Assembly: GCF_014699055.1 (NCBI RefSeq)
Contig: NZ_JACXAC010000004.1
Span: forward strand, 558,001-622,000
Length of the DNA: 64,000 bases
Direction of reading: 5' to 3'
From: Hymenobacter armeniacus
Lineage (GTDB): Bacteria; Bacteroidota; Bacteroidia; Cytophagales; Hymenobacteraceae
Part shown: positions 1 to 8,398 of the stretch, in pieces
Numbering within the stretch: the stretch's first letter is position 1
Layout of the letters: each line of letters begins with the position of its first letter
Made by a program: the position numbers and the translations under genes
Notes under the pieces: model-generated
What the model saw: only the letters and a program-made list of their open reading frames with translations
Database searches by the model: none
Told to the model about the DNA's origin: nothing

Positions 1-252
1 GTAGCGCAGGCCCGGCACCAGCAGGTTGCGGCCGTCGAAAGTGCGCAGCGAGCCCGGCTGAAACGCATTGCCCCCCAGAAAGCCGGCGGGTTGCTGCCCC
101 ATCGCGGCGCGATATGTCCGAGCCGACGCGCTGGTGTTGGCCTGCTGGTAGGCCACGCGGGCTTCGGCGGCGTCGCGAGAGGTCTGGGCCGCCACCGGGC
201 GAGCAAAAGCACCCAGCAGAATTGCAAAAAAGAAAGGCGTAAAGTTCTTCAC
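1..252 (-). CDS. Secreted protein of unknown function (partial, 3' end outside window)
   Basis: An open frame runs off the window edge from a GTG at 252. The first ~22 residues form a signal peptide (KN, then a Phe/Leu/Ala-rich core, then AAQ). No in-frame ATG lies upstream. A perfect TAnnTTTG element (290-297, minus strand) sits 38 bp upstream, which supports this start. The mature part contains a VPGLRY stretch that recalls the VPAMRY stretch of the next gene upstream (383-1120), so the two may be paralogues. Function unknown; presumably periplasmic or exported. Confidence 0.55.
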   Translation of the reverse strand, partial: MKNFTPFFFAILLGAFARPVAAQTSRDAAEARVAYQQANTSASARTYRAAMGQQPAGFLGGNAFQPGSLRTFDGRNLLVPGLRY

Positions 253-289
253 AAATGAATAGCAGTAAAGGAATTCGCGTAAGGGGAAA

Positions 290-297
290 CAAATTTA
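290..297 (-). promoter_or_regulatory. TAnnTTTG -7 element upstream of the partial secreted-protein gene
   Basis: The minus strand reads TAAATTTG, an exact match to the Bacteroidota -7 consensus, 38 bp upstream of the GTG start at 252. No clear -33 TTG was found at the usual spacing. Confidence 0.4.
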
Positions 298-382
298 CAA
301 CAACTCGCTCAGCTGCCGCGAGGGTGTTCCAGCCTTTCCGCCCCGCCTCGTCAAATTCCGCTTAAAGGAGGTGGTGAAGCGG

Positions 383-1120
383 CTATTTTCCCTGCAAATT
401 GTAGTATTCCACCATTCTTAGTACCTGCGCCAGGTCGGTATAGCTAAGGTGCTCTTTGGCCGCGTACGCTTCTACCTGCGGGGCGCGCGTGCCAAACAGG
501 CGCGGAACCTCGCGCTGGTTGAGCGACACGGCGCGCAGGGGCTCCTGCGGCTTTATGCCCGGGCCGGCCACCACCACCTGGCCGATTTCGGTGCGGGCCG
601 GCCGGGTCTGGGTCTGCAACACGGGGTCGTACTGGGCGTCGTCGTGCACGTAGTGGTGCAGCACGGCCAGCACCAGGAAGGCATTGTCGTCGCGGGTCAG
701 TACCTCCACAAACTCACGCCGCGTGCTGCCGTCGCGCACCATGTAGGTGCGGAAATGCCGCGCATCGGCGCCCTGGCCCAGGTAAAAGCCGTCGAGGCTG
801 CCCGGCGGCCACACGTGGCTGCCGGTCGAGTCGCGGGCTTCGAGCAGGTGCAAGGCCACGTTGTAGCGCATGGCCGGCACCCGCACGCGGCGCTTGTTGG
901 GCAGCACCAGCACGCCGGGCTGCTCCACGCTCACGAGGTAGGCTTCGGGGGCGTTGATGAGGTCTTTGCGCATGCGCTCCAGCGCACCGGGCGAGTTGGC
1001 GCGTTGGTAAAGCTGCAGGCCGATGTCGCCCAGGTCGGGCTGCGACTGGGCCCGCGCTGGCGCCGCCAGCCCAACTGCCACCAGCAGCCCGGCCAGCAGC
1101 GCGGTAATCGAGGGTTTCAT
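383..1120 (-). CDS. Secreted protein of unknown function, 245 aa
   Basis: The start chosen is the ATG at 1120, because it is followed at once by a good Sec signal peptide (MKPSITALLAGLL... ending ARAQ). A longer in-frame extension upstream is low-complexity and runs into the HMG-CoA reductase gene. The mature protein has a mixed alpha/beta pattern, with VPAMRYNVALHLLEARD near the middle and a His-rich LHHYVHDD stretch, and no catalytic motif I recognise. It begins 32 bp downstream of the HMG-CoA reductase stop, so co-transcription is likely. Function unknown. Confidence 0.7.
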   Translation of the reverse strand: MKPSITALLAGLLVAVGLAAPARAQSQPDLGDIGLQLYQRANSPGALERMRKDLINAPEAYLVSVEQPGVLVLPNKRRVRVPAMRYNVALHLLEARDSTGSHVWPPGSLDGFYLGQGADARHFRTYMVRDGSTRREFVEVLTRDDNAFLVLAVLHHYVHDDAQYDPVLQTQTRPARTEIGQVVVAGPGIKPQEPLRAVSLNQREVPRLFGTRAPQVEAYAAKEHLSYTDLAQVLRMVEYYNLQGK

Positions 1121-1152
1121 TCCTAAATCAGCTGAAATGTGTTGGTCGAGGC

Positions 1153-2715
1153 TTAGCGGTTGCGGCCGTACTGCTCGTGGCTGCTCACCCAGTCGGAGCT
1201 GCTGATGGCGGCGCCCAGGCTGAGCTCGCCGGCCAGCACCACGCCGGCCACGATTTCGGCAAACTTGCGCACCGTGCCGCGGCCCACGCAGCCCAGCATC
1301 TGCAGGCACTCGTTTTGGGTGGCCAGGCCGGTGCCGCCGCCGTGCGTGGCCACAATGAGCGACGGAATGGTGATGCTGATGTACAGGTCGCCGTCTTTGG
1401 TCACTTCCGAGTACAGAATGCCGGCCGAGGACTCGCTCACGTTGGCCACGTCCTGGCCGGTGGCAATGAACATGGCCGTGATGCCGTTGGCCGAGTGCGC
1501 GCCGTTGTTGTTGGCCCCCGAGATGAAGGCGCCCACGTTGCTCACCTGGCCGTGGTAGGCCAGTTGCTCGGGCGTCACGCGCATGCGCTGCTGCAGCACG
1601 TCGCGCTTCACCACGGCCTCGGCCACCACGCGCTTGCCGCGGGTGCGCATCACGTTGATTTGGCTGGCTTTTTTGTCGGTGGCAAAGTTCGATTCGAGGT
1701 AGAAGTGCTCGATTTTGACGTCTTTGTAGTTCTCCAGAATCCAGGAGCAGGCCGCAAAGGTGGCGCGGCCCACCATGTTCTGACCGGCCGCGTCGCCGGT
1801 GCTGAAATTGAAGCGCAGGTAGGCGAACTTGTTGCTCAGGTACGTGTCGATGTACTGCAGCTTGGCCACGCTGGACGTGCTTTCGGCCTGCGGCCGAATC
1901 AGGTCAATGTTGTCTTCCACCCACTTGCCGAAGTCGCGGGCGCCGCGCGCATCGGCAAACACAAACACCGGCGCCCGCTGCATGGCGTCGCCGATGACGG
2001 TGCATTTCACGCCGCCGCACAGGTTCAGCACCTGAATGCCGCGGTTGTAGCTGGCCACCAAGGTGCCTTCGGTGGTCGCCATCGGGATGAGGAAATCGCC
2101 CTGCGCGTGCTCGCCGTTCACGGTGAGGGGGCCGGCCAGGCCCACCGGAATCTGGGCCACGCCCATGAAATGCTCACAGTTGCCCTGCAGCTGGTGGGCG
2201 TCGAAGGAGTAGTGCTTGAGGTGCTTGAACTCCTTGCCCGAAAACTGCTCGGCGAAGCGCTGGCGGGCGGCCACGGCGGCTTCGGAATAGTCGTCGTCGG
2301 CGGCGCGCGGAATGCGGGGCTTGTGGTTGGCGGCGCTCACAATGGCGTCTTCCACTTCCACGTGCAGGTCGCCGAAGGCATCGGTCGAAAACCAGGCCTG
2401 CACCGGGTGCATGCCTTCGGGCAGGGCCGGCGTGTCGAGCACTATCATCAGGGAGCGGCCCACGGGCAGGTCGATGGCCTGGCCGTCGGCGTTTATCTGG
2501 CTGGCGGGGCGGCGCTCGCCGTCGCCCAGGTCCACCAATATTTTTTCGGCCGGCACCACCACGTCCCCAATCTGCACCTGCCGGAAGCCGGTGACTTTCA
2601 CGGTGTCGAGCCGGTTTTTGATGCTGAAGGCCACGCCCGCGTTGTCGGGCAGGTTGTGCAGGCTGCCGCGCGTGTAGAGCAGCTTCAGGAGCATGGGGCT
2701 GGGGGTGAAAACCAT
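1153..2715 (-). CDS. hmgA: Hydroxymethylglutaryl-CoA reductase with N-terminal extension
   Basis: Reduces HMG-CoA to mevalonate, the committed step of the mevalonate route to isoprenoids. The catalytic domain (about residues 165-520) shows the family landmarks in order: the NCEHFMGVAQIPVGLAGPL substrate loop, ATTEGTLVAS with the catalytic Glu, GDAAGQNM, DKKAS with the catalytic Lys, GQDVAN with the catalytic Asp, GTGLATQNECLQMLG, and a terminal SSHEQYGRN with the catalytic His. This pattern is closer to class I than to the bacterial class II enzymes. About 150 residues precede the catalytic domain and are not part of it; they look beta-rich. The ATG at 2715 is preferred; a longer frame starts at 2802 with a low-complexity leader. 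Confidence 0.93.
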   Translation of the reverse strand: MVFTPSPMLLKLLYTRGSLHNLPDNAGVAFSIKNRLDTVKVTGFRQVQIGDVVVPAEKILVDLGDGERRPASQINADGQAIDLPVGRSLMIVLDTPALPEGMHPVQAWFSTDAFGDLHVEVEDAIVSAANHKPRIPRAADDDYSEAAVAARQRFAEQFSGKEFKHLKHYSFDAHQLQGNCEHFMGVAQIPVGLAGPLTVNGEHAQGDFLIPMATTEGTLVASYNRGIQVLNLCGGVKCTVIGDAMQRAPVFVFADARGARDFGKWVEDNIDLIRPQAESTSSVAKLQYIDTYLSNKFAYLRFNFSTGDAAGQNMVGRATFAACSWILENYKDVKIEHFYLESNFATDKKASQINVMRTRGKRVVAEAVVKRDVLQQRMRVTPEQLAYHGQVSNVGAFISGANNNGAHSANGITAMFIATGQDVANVSESSAGILYSEVTKDGDLYISITIPSLIVATHGGGTGLATQNECLQMLGCVGRGTVRKFAEIVAGVVLAGELSLGAAISSSDWVSSHEQYGRNR

Positions 2716-3168
2716 TGTAGCGAAGGGCTGGGTGAAGGTGTGGGAATTGGGGCGCCGCAAAGCGCCGCGGTGAAGGTGGGGAATTTTGGCCAAAATCGCC
2801 AATTAATTGACCTGAACCGTCCGTGGAAAGTAACGCCGGCTGCGCCCGCACCAGCGGCCCTGTTTCTGAAGGCCGCCGCCGTGAGCTGCGTGCGGTGGCG
2901 CAGCAGAAATATTTTTGGGCGTTTGGCGGAGCTATTCACCGCCTTGCCAGACAAAAGCAAGAACCGCTCGCGGAGCTAAATCAACCTCCGTAAAGTATTT
3001 AGGCCGGGAGGCCGTCGGCAAGGGCCGGCAGCGGGCCCAAGTTCACCCGGAATTCACCCGGTCGGCACGAGCTTCAACCACTAAAACCCCTGCGGGGCGG
3101 CCCGGTTGTTAGCCGCCGCGCGCCGCGCGAAAGGCCCGCCGCACGGCCGGGCGCTTCGCAGGACGTAT
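2716..3168. other. Non-coding divergent intergenic region
   Basis: About 450 bp between the divergent HMG-CoA reductase and PhyH genes. Short open frames exist on both strands, but none has a credible start, codon pattern or recognisable product. I see no hairpin or RNA gene here; it presumably holds the promoter of the reductase gene. Confidence 0.5.
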
Positions 3169-3176
3169 TACCTTTG
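3169..3176 (+). promoter_or_regulatory. TAnnTTTG -7 element for the PhyH-family gene
   Basis: TACCTTTG is an exact match to the Bacteroidota -7 consensus, 41 bp upstream of the ATG at 3218. It rules out the in-frame GTG at 3176 as the start, since that codon overlaps the promoter. Confidence 0.7.
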
Positions 3177-3217
3177 TGCCCCGCCGGGAGCCCTCCGGCG
3201 GCTGCCCTTTTTCTGCT

Positions 3218-4033
3218 ATGGCCTTATCTCCCGACTACCCCCGCTTCACCCTTGGCCATGCCCTCACGGCCGAGCAACGAGCCTTTTTTGCTAAATACGG
3301 CTTCCTTCATTTTCGCCCATTCGCGTCGCCCGAGTACGTGCAGCAGCTCCTCAAAGCCACCCAGGAGGTGCAGGCCCGCTGGCTGGCCGAGGGCGTGGAA
3401 AAAGTGAACGGCGTGCCCATCAAATACGGCCACGACGTGGACGGCTCGCGCATTGTGCAGCGCTTTGCCTTTGCCTCGCAGCACCACCCCGTGCTGCACG
3501 AGCTGCTGCAAGACGAGCGTTTCAAAGCCCTGTTTCCCCTGCTGGAAGCCGAAGGCGGCCGCGTGGGCGAAAACGAGAAAGACGGCCTCGTGGTGAACCA
3601 CTACGTGAATGTGGAGGGCTCCGAGTTCAGCCAGATGGGCTGGCACACCGACTCGCTGCGCGACGTATTCTACGGCAAGCGCATCGGGCCCATGCTCAAC
3701 GTGGGCCTGCACCTCGACGGCACCAAGGCCACCAACGGCGGCCTGCGCGTCATTCCCGGCACGCACCGCCAGGGCCTGCACAAGATGCTGTTTCGAAAAA
3801 AATACTACAAAGACGTGTTCTACGACCCCAACGAGGTGGCCGTGGAAACCGAGCCCGGCGACCTCACCGTGCACGACGGGCGCATGTGGCACCGGGTGGC
3901 GCAGTCGCCGCTGGTGGGCGACGCCAGCCGCCGCCGCGTGATGTACGTGCCCATCATCGCGGGCAAGTACCAGCCCAAAAGCCAGGACAGCCCCACGCCG
4001 TTCTACCTGCGGTTTCTGCACTTGGTGAAATAA
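3218..4033 (+). CDS. Phytanoyl-CoA dioxygenase (PhyH) family protein
   Basis: A 271-residue Fe(II)/2-oxoglutarate-dependent oxygenase of the PhyH family. The facial triad is visible: WHTDSLRD gives the HxD pair near residue 145, and DGRMWHRV gives the distal His. GGLRVIPGTHRQGLH between them is the typical jelly-roll segment. There is no signal peptide, so it is cytoplasmic. The substrate cannot be deduced; relatives hydroxylate small lipid-like or amino-acid-like compounds. The ATG at 3218 is fixed by the promoter at 3169-3176. It is followed by a long hairpin and then an SDR gene on the same strand. Confidence 0.85.
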   Translation: MALSPDYPRFTLGHALTAEQRAFFAKYGFLHFRPFASPEYVQQLLKATQEVQARWLAEGVEKVNGVPIKYGHDVDGSRIVQRFAFASQHHPVLHELLQDERFKALFPLLEAEGGRVGENEKDGLVVNHYVNVEGSEFSQMGWHTDSLRDVFYGKRIGPMLNVGLHLDGTKATNGGLRVIPGTHRQGLHKMLFRKKYYKDVFYDPNEVAVETEPGDLTVHDGRMWHRVAQSPLVGDASRRRVMYVPIIAGKYQPKSQDSPTPFYLRFLHLVK

Positions 4034-4036
4034 TTC

Positions 4037-4120
4037 GGTGAACAGTTAGCAGTGAGCAGTGAACAGCGTTGTTCGGTGAACTCCTGGCAACTGTTCACTG
4101 CTCACTGCTAACTGTTCACT
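4037..4120. repeat. Long inverted repeat (about 32-bp arms)
   Basis: The left arm begins GGTGAACAGTTAGCAGTGAG at 4037 and its reverse complement ends at about 4120, with a loop of about 20 bp. Each arm itself contains short direct repeats of the form AGTGAACAG/AGTGAGCAG. The element fills the whole gap between the PhyH stop and the SDR start (ATG at 4127) and could form a transcript hairpin that ends the first transcript or masks the second start. Confidence 0.8.
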
Positions 4121-4126
4121 GATAAA

Positions 4127-4906
4127 ATGTACGCTCTCGTTACCGGCGCTTCGCGCGGCATTGGCCGGGCCATTTCCCTTCGGCTGGCCCAGCGCGGCTA
4201 CGACCTGCTGCTGGTGGCCCGCTCCGAAGACCAGCTCACTACCCTGGCCCAGGAGGTAGCCCAGAAGCATAAGCGCCAAGCCCGTGTGCTGGCCCTCGAC
4301 CTGGCCGCACCCGGCGCTGCCGACACCGTGGCCAACTGGGCCACCCAGCAAACCGACCAGCTAGCCATCTTGGTGAATAACGCCGGCTACGGCCTCTGGG
4401 GGCGGTTCGAGCAGCTCCGCCTGGCCGAGCAGCAGAACATGCTGCAGTTGAACATGAACCTGCCCGTGGCCCTCACGCACGCCCTGCTGCCCGCGCTGCA
4501 CAAAGCACCCAAGGCGTATATCCTGAACGTGTCGAGCACGGCCGCCTACCAGGCGGTGCCGTCGCTGTCGCTCTATGCGGCCAGCAAGGCGTTTTTGCTC
4601 AGCTTCAGCCGCGGCCTGCGCTACGAGTTAAAGTCGAGCAACGTCTCCGTGACCTGCCTGTGCCCCGGCGCCACCACCACCGCCTTCGCCGACCGCGCCG
4701 GCATGGGCGCCGAGTTGCAAGCCACCGCCAATAAGGTGTCGATGACGCCCGAAGCCGTGGCCGAAGCCGCCGTGAACAGCCTGCTGGCCGGCGAGGCCGA
4801 AATCATTCCCGGCGTGCTCAACAAAGTATCGGCCGGCCTCACCAGCGTAGTACCCAAGGGCATCGTGGAGAAAATAGCGGCGGGGATTTACGAGAAGTAT
4901 CTGTAG
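4127..4906 (+). CDS. Short-chain dehydrogenase/reductase (SDR)
   Basis: A 259-residue classical SDR. The Rossmann motif TGASRGIGRA is at residues 6-15, the NNAGYG stabilising motif near residue 85, then the catalytic Ser in LNVSSTAAY and the YAASK catalytic Tyr/Lys pair near residue 150. It is an NAD(P)-dependent oxidoreductase of the DltE/YqjQ-like type; the substrate is unknown. The protein is full length with no extra domain. Its start lies only 6 bp after a long inverted repeat. Confidence 0.9.
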   Translation: MYALVTGASRGIGRAISLRLAQRGYDLLLVARSEDQLTTLAQEVAQKHKRQARVLALDLAAPGAADTVANWATQQTDQLAILVNNAGYGLWGRFEQLRLAEQQNMLQLNMNLPVALTHALLPALHKAPKAYILNVSSTAAYQAVPSLSLYAASKAFLLSFSRGLRYELKSSNVSVTCLCPGATTTAFADRAGMGAELQATANKVSMTPEAVAEAAVNSLLAGEAEIIPGVLNKVSAGLTSVVPKGIVEKIAAGIYEKYL

Positions 4907-4938
4907 GACTTGGCTGGTATTTCGAACCCACCGAGTTC

Positions 4939-4994
4939 ACGAAACTCATCTACTTGGCGCGTTTTGTAAACAGTGATTCGTAGACGAGTTTCGT
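4939..4994. repeat. Imperfect inverted repeat
   Basis: ACGAAACTCATCTAC (from 4938) is complementary, with one mismatch, to GTAGACGAGTTTCGT (4980-4994). It lies between the SDR stop and the following small unknown gene and does not have the T-run of a classical terminator. Confidence 0.55.
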
Positions 4995-5089
4995 AAACCC
5001 GCCAAGTGCCGCAGCCGCTTGCAGGCACCCAGTGGCGTGCTACAATTAGTAGTTTGCCGAAAGGAGCGTTTGCGGAATTACCTTCGGCT

Positions 5090-5563
5090 ATGGAAGAACT
5101 CCCTGAAGCAGTCTTTGCCGTGGCCCTCGAACGGCTCGTCGTGGGGACCCAGGTAGCAACGGTGAAAGCTGGAGTTGGGACGGGCTCCATTTTCAGCCTG
5201 CATCTGCAGCCGACGAGTGGCGAAGTGCGCTACCTGATGGTGTACTGCGCTTGGAAGCTACTACGGACCGGCCGCGTGGCGTGCACGTGGCAAGACGCGG
5301 AAGCGTACCTAGCGGCGGCCTTGTCGGCCCACGAAGGCGAAGTGGTGGCAAGCGCCCAAATGGCCTCCGGCGGGGATGTGGCGCTGACCCTGCGCTCTGG
5401 AGCCGAACTCAAGCTCTTCGTGGACAGCTCCGCCCAAGACGCACCCCTCAATGCGTCCAACCCGTGCGATTATTTCGTGGAGGCAGCCGAGGGCATTTTC
5501 TCGTGCATCCGAGGCGCCTATTACCGGGAAGAGGCCTCGTCAGCTCGTCCGCAGAATGTATAG
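5090..5563 (+). CDS. Hypothetical protein, 157 aa
   Basis: A small soluble protein without signal peptide or membrane segment. The sequence MEELPEAVFAVALERLVVG, the segment VRYLMVYCAWKLL and the terminal EGIFSCIRGAYYRE suggest a compact alpha/beta fold, but I recognise no family. The ATG at 5090 is preferred over an in-frame GTG at 5006, which abuts the inverted repeat. The C-terminal tail is polar and probably disordered. Function unknown. Confidence 0.55.
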   Translation: MEELPEAVFAVALERLVVGTQVATVKAGVGTGSIFSLHLQPTSGEVRYLMVYCAWKLLRTGRVACTWQDAEAYLAAALSAHEGEVVASAQMASGGDVALTLRSGAELKLFVDSSAQDAPLNASNPCDYFVEAAEGIFSCIRGAYYREEASSARPQNV

Positions 5564-5593
5564 CCAAAGGGTAGCAAGGTAAACGCGCGTTTT

Positions 5594-6061
5594 CTATTGC
5601 TCAGGGGCCGGTACGTGTGCGCGCCGAGCGTACGTAATGGTGCTGGTTAGCGTGGTGGAGTCGGACGAAGGGATGGCCTGCCGAATCACAAGGCGCGTAC
5701 GGGTCAGCGAGTCAATGGCCACGTCTACACTGTCGCCCGGCAGTCGCACCGCGCCCAGCCCGTGCGCCTCTGCTAAGCGAAACCCCGCCGGCGTGCGGGT
5801 GTAGCGGGCCCGCACCTGCACGTGCCCGCCGCGGTAGTGGCGCACTTCGGTGGGGGTAATCTCGCAGACCACCTGCCCGGCAGGGTACACGTCCGTTCGG
5901 GCGAACACGCGCCGCCCCATAAGGTTGGTTTCCACGCTCTGGCAACGCTTCGCCTCCCATACGCCCTGCAAGTGCACGTAATCCCTAGCCGGCTCTGCTG
6001 CCGGCGTGCAGGCACTGCTACCCGCCAGCACCGCACCCCATGCCAAGTACAAGTTCTTCAT
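5594..6061 (-). CDS. Putative lipoprotein, 155 aa
   Basis: The N-terminus MKNLYLAWGAVLAGSSAC is a lipoprotein signal with a cysteine at position 18. The mature part (about 137 residues) is rich in beta-strand-like stretches (VCEITPTEVRHY, VQVRARYTRTPAGF, RLVIRQAIP) and could be lipocalin-like, but no family motif is visible. Probably attached to the outer or inner membrane on the periplasmic side. Convergent with the hypothetical gene at 5090-5563. Confidence 0.65.
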   Translation of the reverse strand: MKNLYLAWGAVLAGSSACTPAAEPARDYVHLQGVWEAKRCQSVETNLMGRRVFARTDVYPAGQVVCEITPTEVRHYRGGHVQVRARYTRTPAGFRLAEAHGLGAVRLPGDSVDVAIDSLTRTRLVIRQAIPSSDSTTLTSTITYARRAHVPAPEQ

Positions 6062-6130
6062 CCCACAAGCTAAGGACGTTTAGTCAAACGGTGGTTACCT
6101 TGAAAGGTAAGGACGTTCAAACCTCTACCT

Positions 6131-6165
6131 AAAAAAAGGCCCCGAAAACCTGCGTTTTCGGGGCC
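6131..6165 (-). terminator. Rho-independent terminator of the PAP2-type gene
   Basis: A perfect stem GGCCCCGAAAAC / GTTTTCGGGGCC with a 4-nt loop, followed on the minus strand by seven T residues, 22 bp after the stop of the gene at 6188-6895. Confidence 0.9.
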
Positions 6166-6187
6166 TTCGGGTGTGTCGCAAAAACGG

Positions 6188-6895
6188 TCAAAAAAGGATG
6201 GGTTCGTGAACGGCGGGCTGCCGCTTCGTAATCCGGCCCGCCAGCCAGTAGGCCAGCCAGGCAAAGAGCGGCGCCGCCAGCACATCGTAGGTGTAGTGCA
6301 CGCGCTGCACCAGCACCAGCAGGCCCACGGCTACGGTCATGAGCACCAGGGCGCGACGCCAGGCGCGGCCGCGCACGGCCAGCACTAGCAGCGCCATGGT
6401 GGCCGTGTGGCCCGAGAAAAACAGGTCGCGCACAATGGGCTGCGTGGTCACTTCAAAAATGCGGTCCATCACCGGGTCGTGCAGCACCACCAGCGTGGTG
6501 GGCGGCTCCAGCGGCAGCAGCCACAGCGTGGCCATGCGCAGCACCTGCAGGAAATAGTAGCCCCACAGCGCCCGCAGCAGCAGATTGGGCCGCGGCAGGA
6601 GGTAGGCAAAAGTGCCCGCTATGGCCCCGTAGATGATGGCAAACGTGGGCACCGACACGTCGTGCACCGGCAGCAGCGCCAGCAGCGGGTCGGCCAGCAG
6701 GTGGCCCGGCCGCGCCTGGATGAAATGGTAAAAGCCCGGCACCACCGGCAGCAGGCCCACCAGCAATGCGAGCACCAACGCCAGCCGCAGCCGGAACGCC
6801 GGGCGGCTCCAGGCCGCGGCCCACCCCGTGCGGCGGCCTACCGCCGGGACCGTTTCGAGGGGAGAGGCAGTAGTAGGAGAAAGAAGATTGGCCAC
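6188..6895 (-). CDS. PAP2/sphingomyelin-synthase-like integral membrane phosphatase
   Basis: A 235-residue membrane protein with about five to six hydrophobic helices. The two catalytic signatures are RDLFFSGHTATM (about residues 157-168) and VHYTYDV (about 197-203), giving the His...His-Asp triad of the PAP2_C branch that includes sphingomyelin synthases. It probably removes or transfers a phosphate or phospho-head group from a lipid. The first ~30 residues are a polar cytoplasmic leader. Transcribed from a TAnnTTTG element at 6948-6955 and ended by the hairpin at 6131-6165. Confidence 0.8.
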   Translation of the reverse strand: MANLLSPTTASPLETVPAVGRRTGWAAAWSRPAFRLRLALVLALLVGLLPVVPGFYHFIQARPGHLLADPLLALLPVHDVSVPTFAIIYGAIAGTFAYLLPRPNLLLRALWGYYFLQVLRMATLWLLPLEPPTTLVVLHDPVMDRIFEVTTQPIVRDLFFSGHTATMALLVLAVRGRAWRRALVLMTVAVGLLVLVQRVHYTYDVLAAPLFAWLAYWLAGRITKRQPAVHEPILF

Positions 6896-6947
6896 AATCA
6901 GACAGAAGAAAGCCCGTCAGCCAATTAGCTGCGGATAACTCAACGGG

Positions 6948-6955
6948 CAAAAATA
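6948..6955 (-). promoter_or_regulatory. TAnnTTTG -7 element for the PAP2-type gene
   Basis: The minus strand reads TATTTTTG, an exact consensus match 53 bp upstream of the start at 6895. Confidence 0.5.
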
Positions 6956-7063
6956 CGGCGGCGGCCCCACAGCCGTGCGCATGTTTGATAACCGGGGCGT
7001 AACATTACGCGCCGGGCATGCGTGCCCTGGGCCCTGATTGTTATTTCACTTTTTTCGCTCGTT

Positions 7064-8398
7064 ATGCGCCGCTCCGCTACCCTTCTTCGTTCTCTTTTGG
7101 CCGGCGTGGCACTGGCGGCGCTGGGCCGCCTGGCACAGGCGCAGAACGCGGCCCTCAACGCCCGCATTGCCCAACTGGCTACCCAGGAAGAAGCCAAGGT
7201 GATTGCCTGGCGGCGCGACTTCCACGAGCACCCCGAGCTGGGCAACGAGGAAACCCGCACGGCCGGCATCGTGGCCGCCCACCTCAAAAAGCTGGGCCTG
7301 GAAGTACAAACCGGCGTGGGCCGCACCGGCGTGGTGGGCGTGCTGCGCGGCGGCAAGCCCGGCCCCGTGGTGGCCCTGCGCGCCGACATGGACGGCCTGC
7401 CCCTCACCGAAAGCAACGACTTGCCCTTCGCTTCCAAAGTGAAATCGACCTACCTGGGCCAGCCGGTGGGCGTGATGCACGCCTGCGGCCACGACACCCA
7501 CGTGGCCATGCTCATGGGCGCGGCCGAGGTGCTGAGCCAGGTGAAAAAAGACGTGCCCGGCACCGTGAAGTTCATCTTCCAGCCCGCCGAAGAAGGTTCG
7601 CTGCCGGGCGTGGAAGGCGGCGCCAAGCTCATGGTGAAGGAAGGCGTGCTCGACAAGCCCAAGGTCGACGCCGTGTTTGGCGTGCACATTCAGGCCCAGA
7701 CCGAGGTGGGCAACCTCACCTACCGCCCCGGCGGCGAAATGGCCAGCTCCGACCGGTTCACCATCAAGGTGCGGGGCAAGGGCGCGCACGGGGCCTACCC
7801 CTGGAACAGCGTGGACCCCGTGGTGACAAGTGCCCAGATTATCATAGGCCTGCAAACCATCGTGAGCCGCGAAATCAAGCTGATTGACGACGCGGCCGTG
7901 GTGACGGTTGGCACCGTGCACGGCGGCGTGCGCTACAACGTCATTCCGGCCGATGTGGAACTCAGCGGCACCATTCGGGCGCTCGACCCGGCCGTGCAGC
8001 AGCGCATCTGGGCGTCCATCCGTCGCATTGCCACCAACATTGCCGAGAGCGCCGGCGCCACCGCCGAAGTCACCATCGAGCCCTACGTGCCCGTCACCAG
8101 CAACGACCCCGCCCTCACGGCGCGCATGCTGCCCACGCTGCAAGCCGCCGCCGGCCCCGGCCACGTGCGCGAAATCAAGGCCGTGACCGGGGCCGAAGAC
8201 TTTTCCTTTTACCAGGAGAAGGTGCCCGGCCTGTTCTTGTTTGTGGGCGGCATGGCCAAAGGCCAGGACCCCGCCACCGCGGCCGACCACCACACGGCCG
8301 GCTTCCGCATCGACGAGAGCGGCCTCACGCTGGGCGTGAAAACGCTGGCCACCCTCGCCGTCGACTACCTCGACAGTAGCAATCGTAAGCAAAAATAG
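7064..8398 (+). CDS. Secreted M20 family amidohydrolase (IAA-amino acid hydrolase/aminoacylase-like)
   Basis: A 444-residue M20D peptidase-like amidohydrolase that cleaves N-acyl amino acids or similar conjugates using two zinc ions. The metal-site motifs are MHACGHDTHVAML, QPAEEG and the terminal GAEDFSFY; the dimerisation domain lies between them. A signal peptide (MRRSATLLRSLLAGVALAAL... LAQAQ) follows the ATG at 7064, which is why this start is chosen over the upstream GTG at 7022. Exported to the periplasm. Stands alone; the next gene is separated by an AT-rich spacer. Confidence 0.88.
   Translation: MRRSATLLRSLLAGVALAALGRLAQAQNAALNARIAQLATQEEAKVIAWRRDFHEHPELGNEETRTAGIVAAHLKKLGLEVQTGVGRTGVVGVLRGGKPGPVVALRADMDGLPLTESNDLPFASKVKSTYLGQPVGVMHACGHDTHVAMLMGAAEVLSQVKKDVPGTVKFIFQPAEEGSLPGVEGGAKLMVKEGVLDKPKVDAVFGVHIQAQTEVGNLTYRPGGEMASSDRFTIKVRGKGAHGAYPWNSVDPVVTSAQIIIGLQTIVSREIKLIDDAAVVTVGTVHGGVRYNVIPADVELSGTIRALDPAVQQRIWASIRRIATNIAESAGATAEVTIEPYVPVTSNDPALTARMLPTLQAAAGPGHVREIKAVTGAEDFSFYQEKVPGLFLFVGGMAKGQDPATAADHHTAGFRIDESGLTLGVKTLATLAVDYLDSSNRKQK

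Noticed and set aside
5006-5089. N-terminal extension of the 157-aa hypothetical protein from a GTG
   Set aside because: It begins at the edge of an inverted repeat and has no family support; the ATG at 5090 is simpler. Not excluded.
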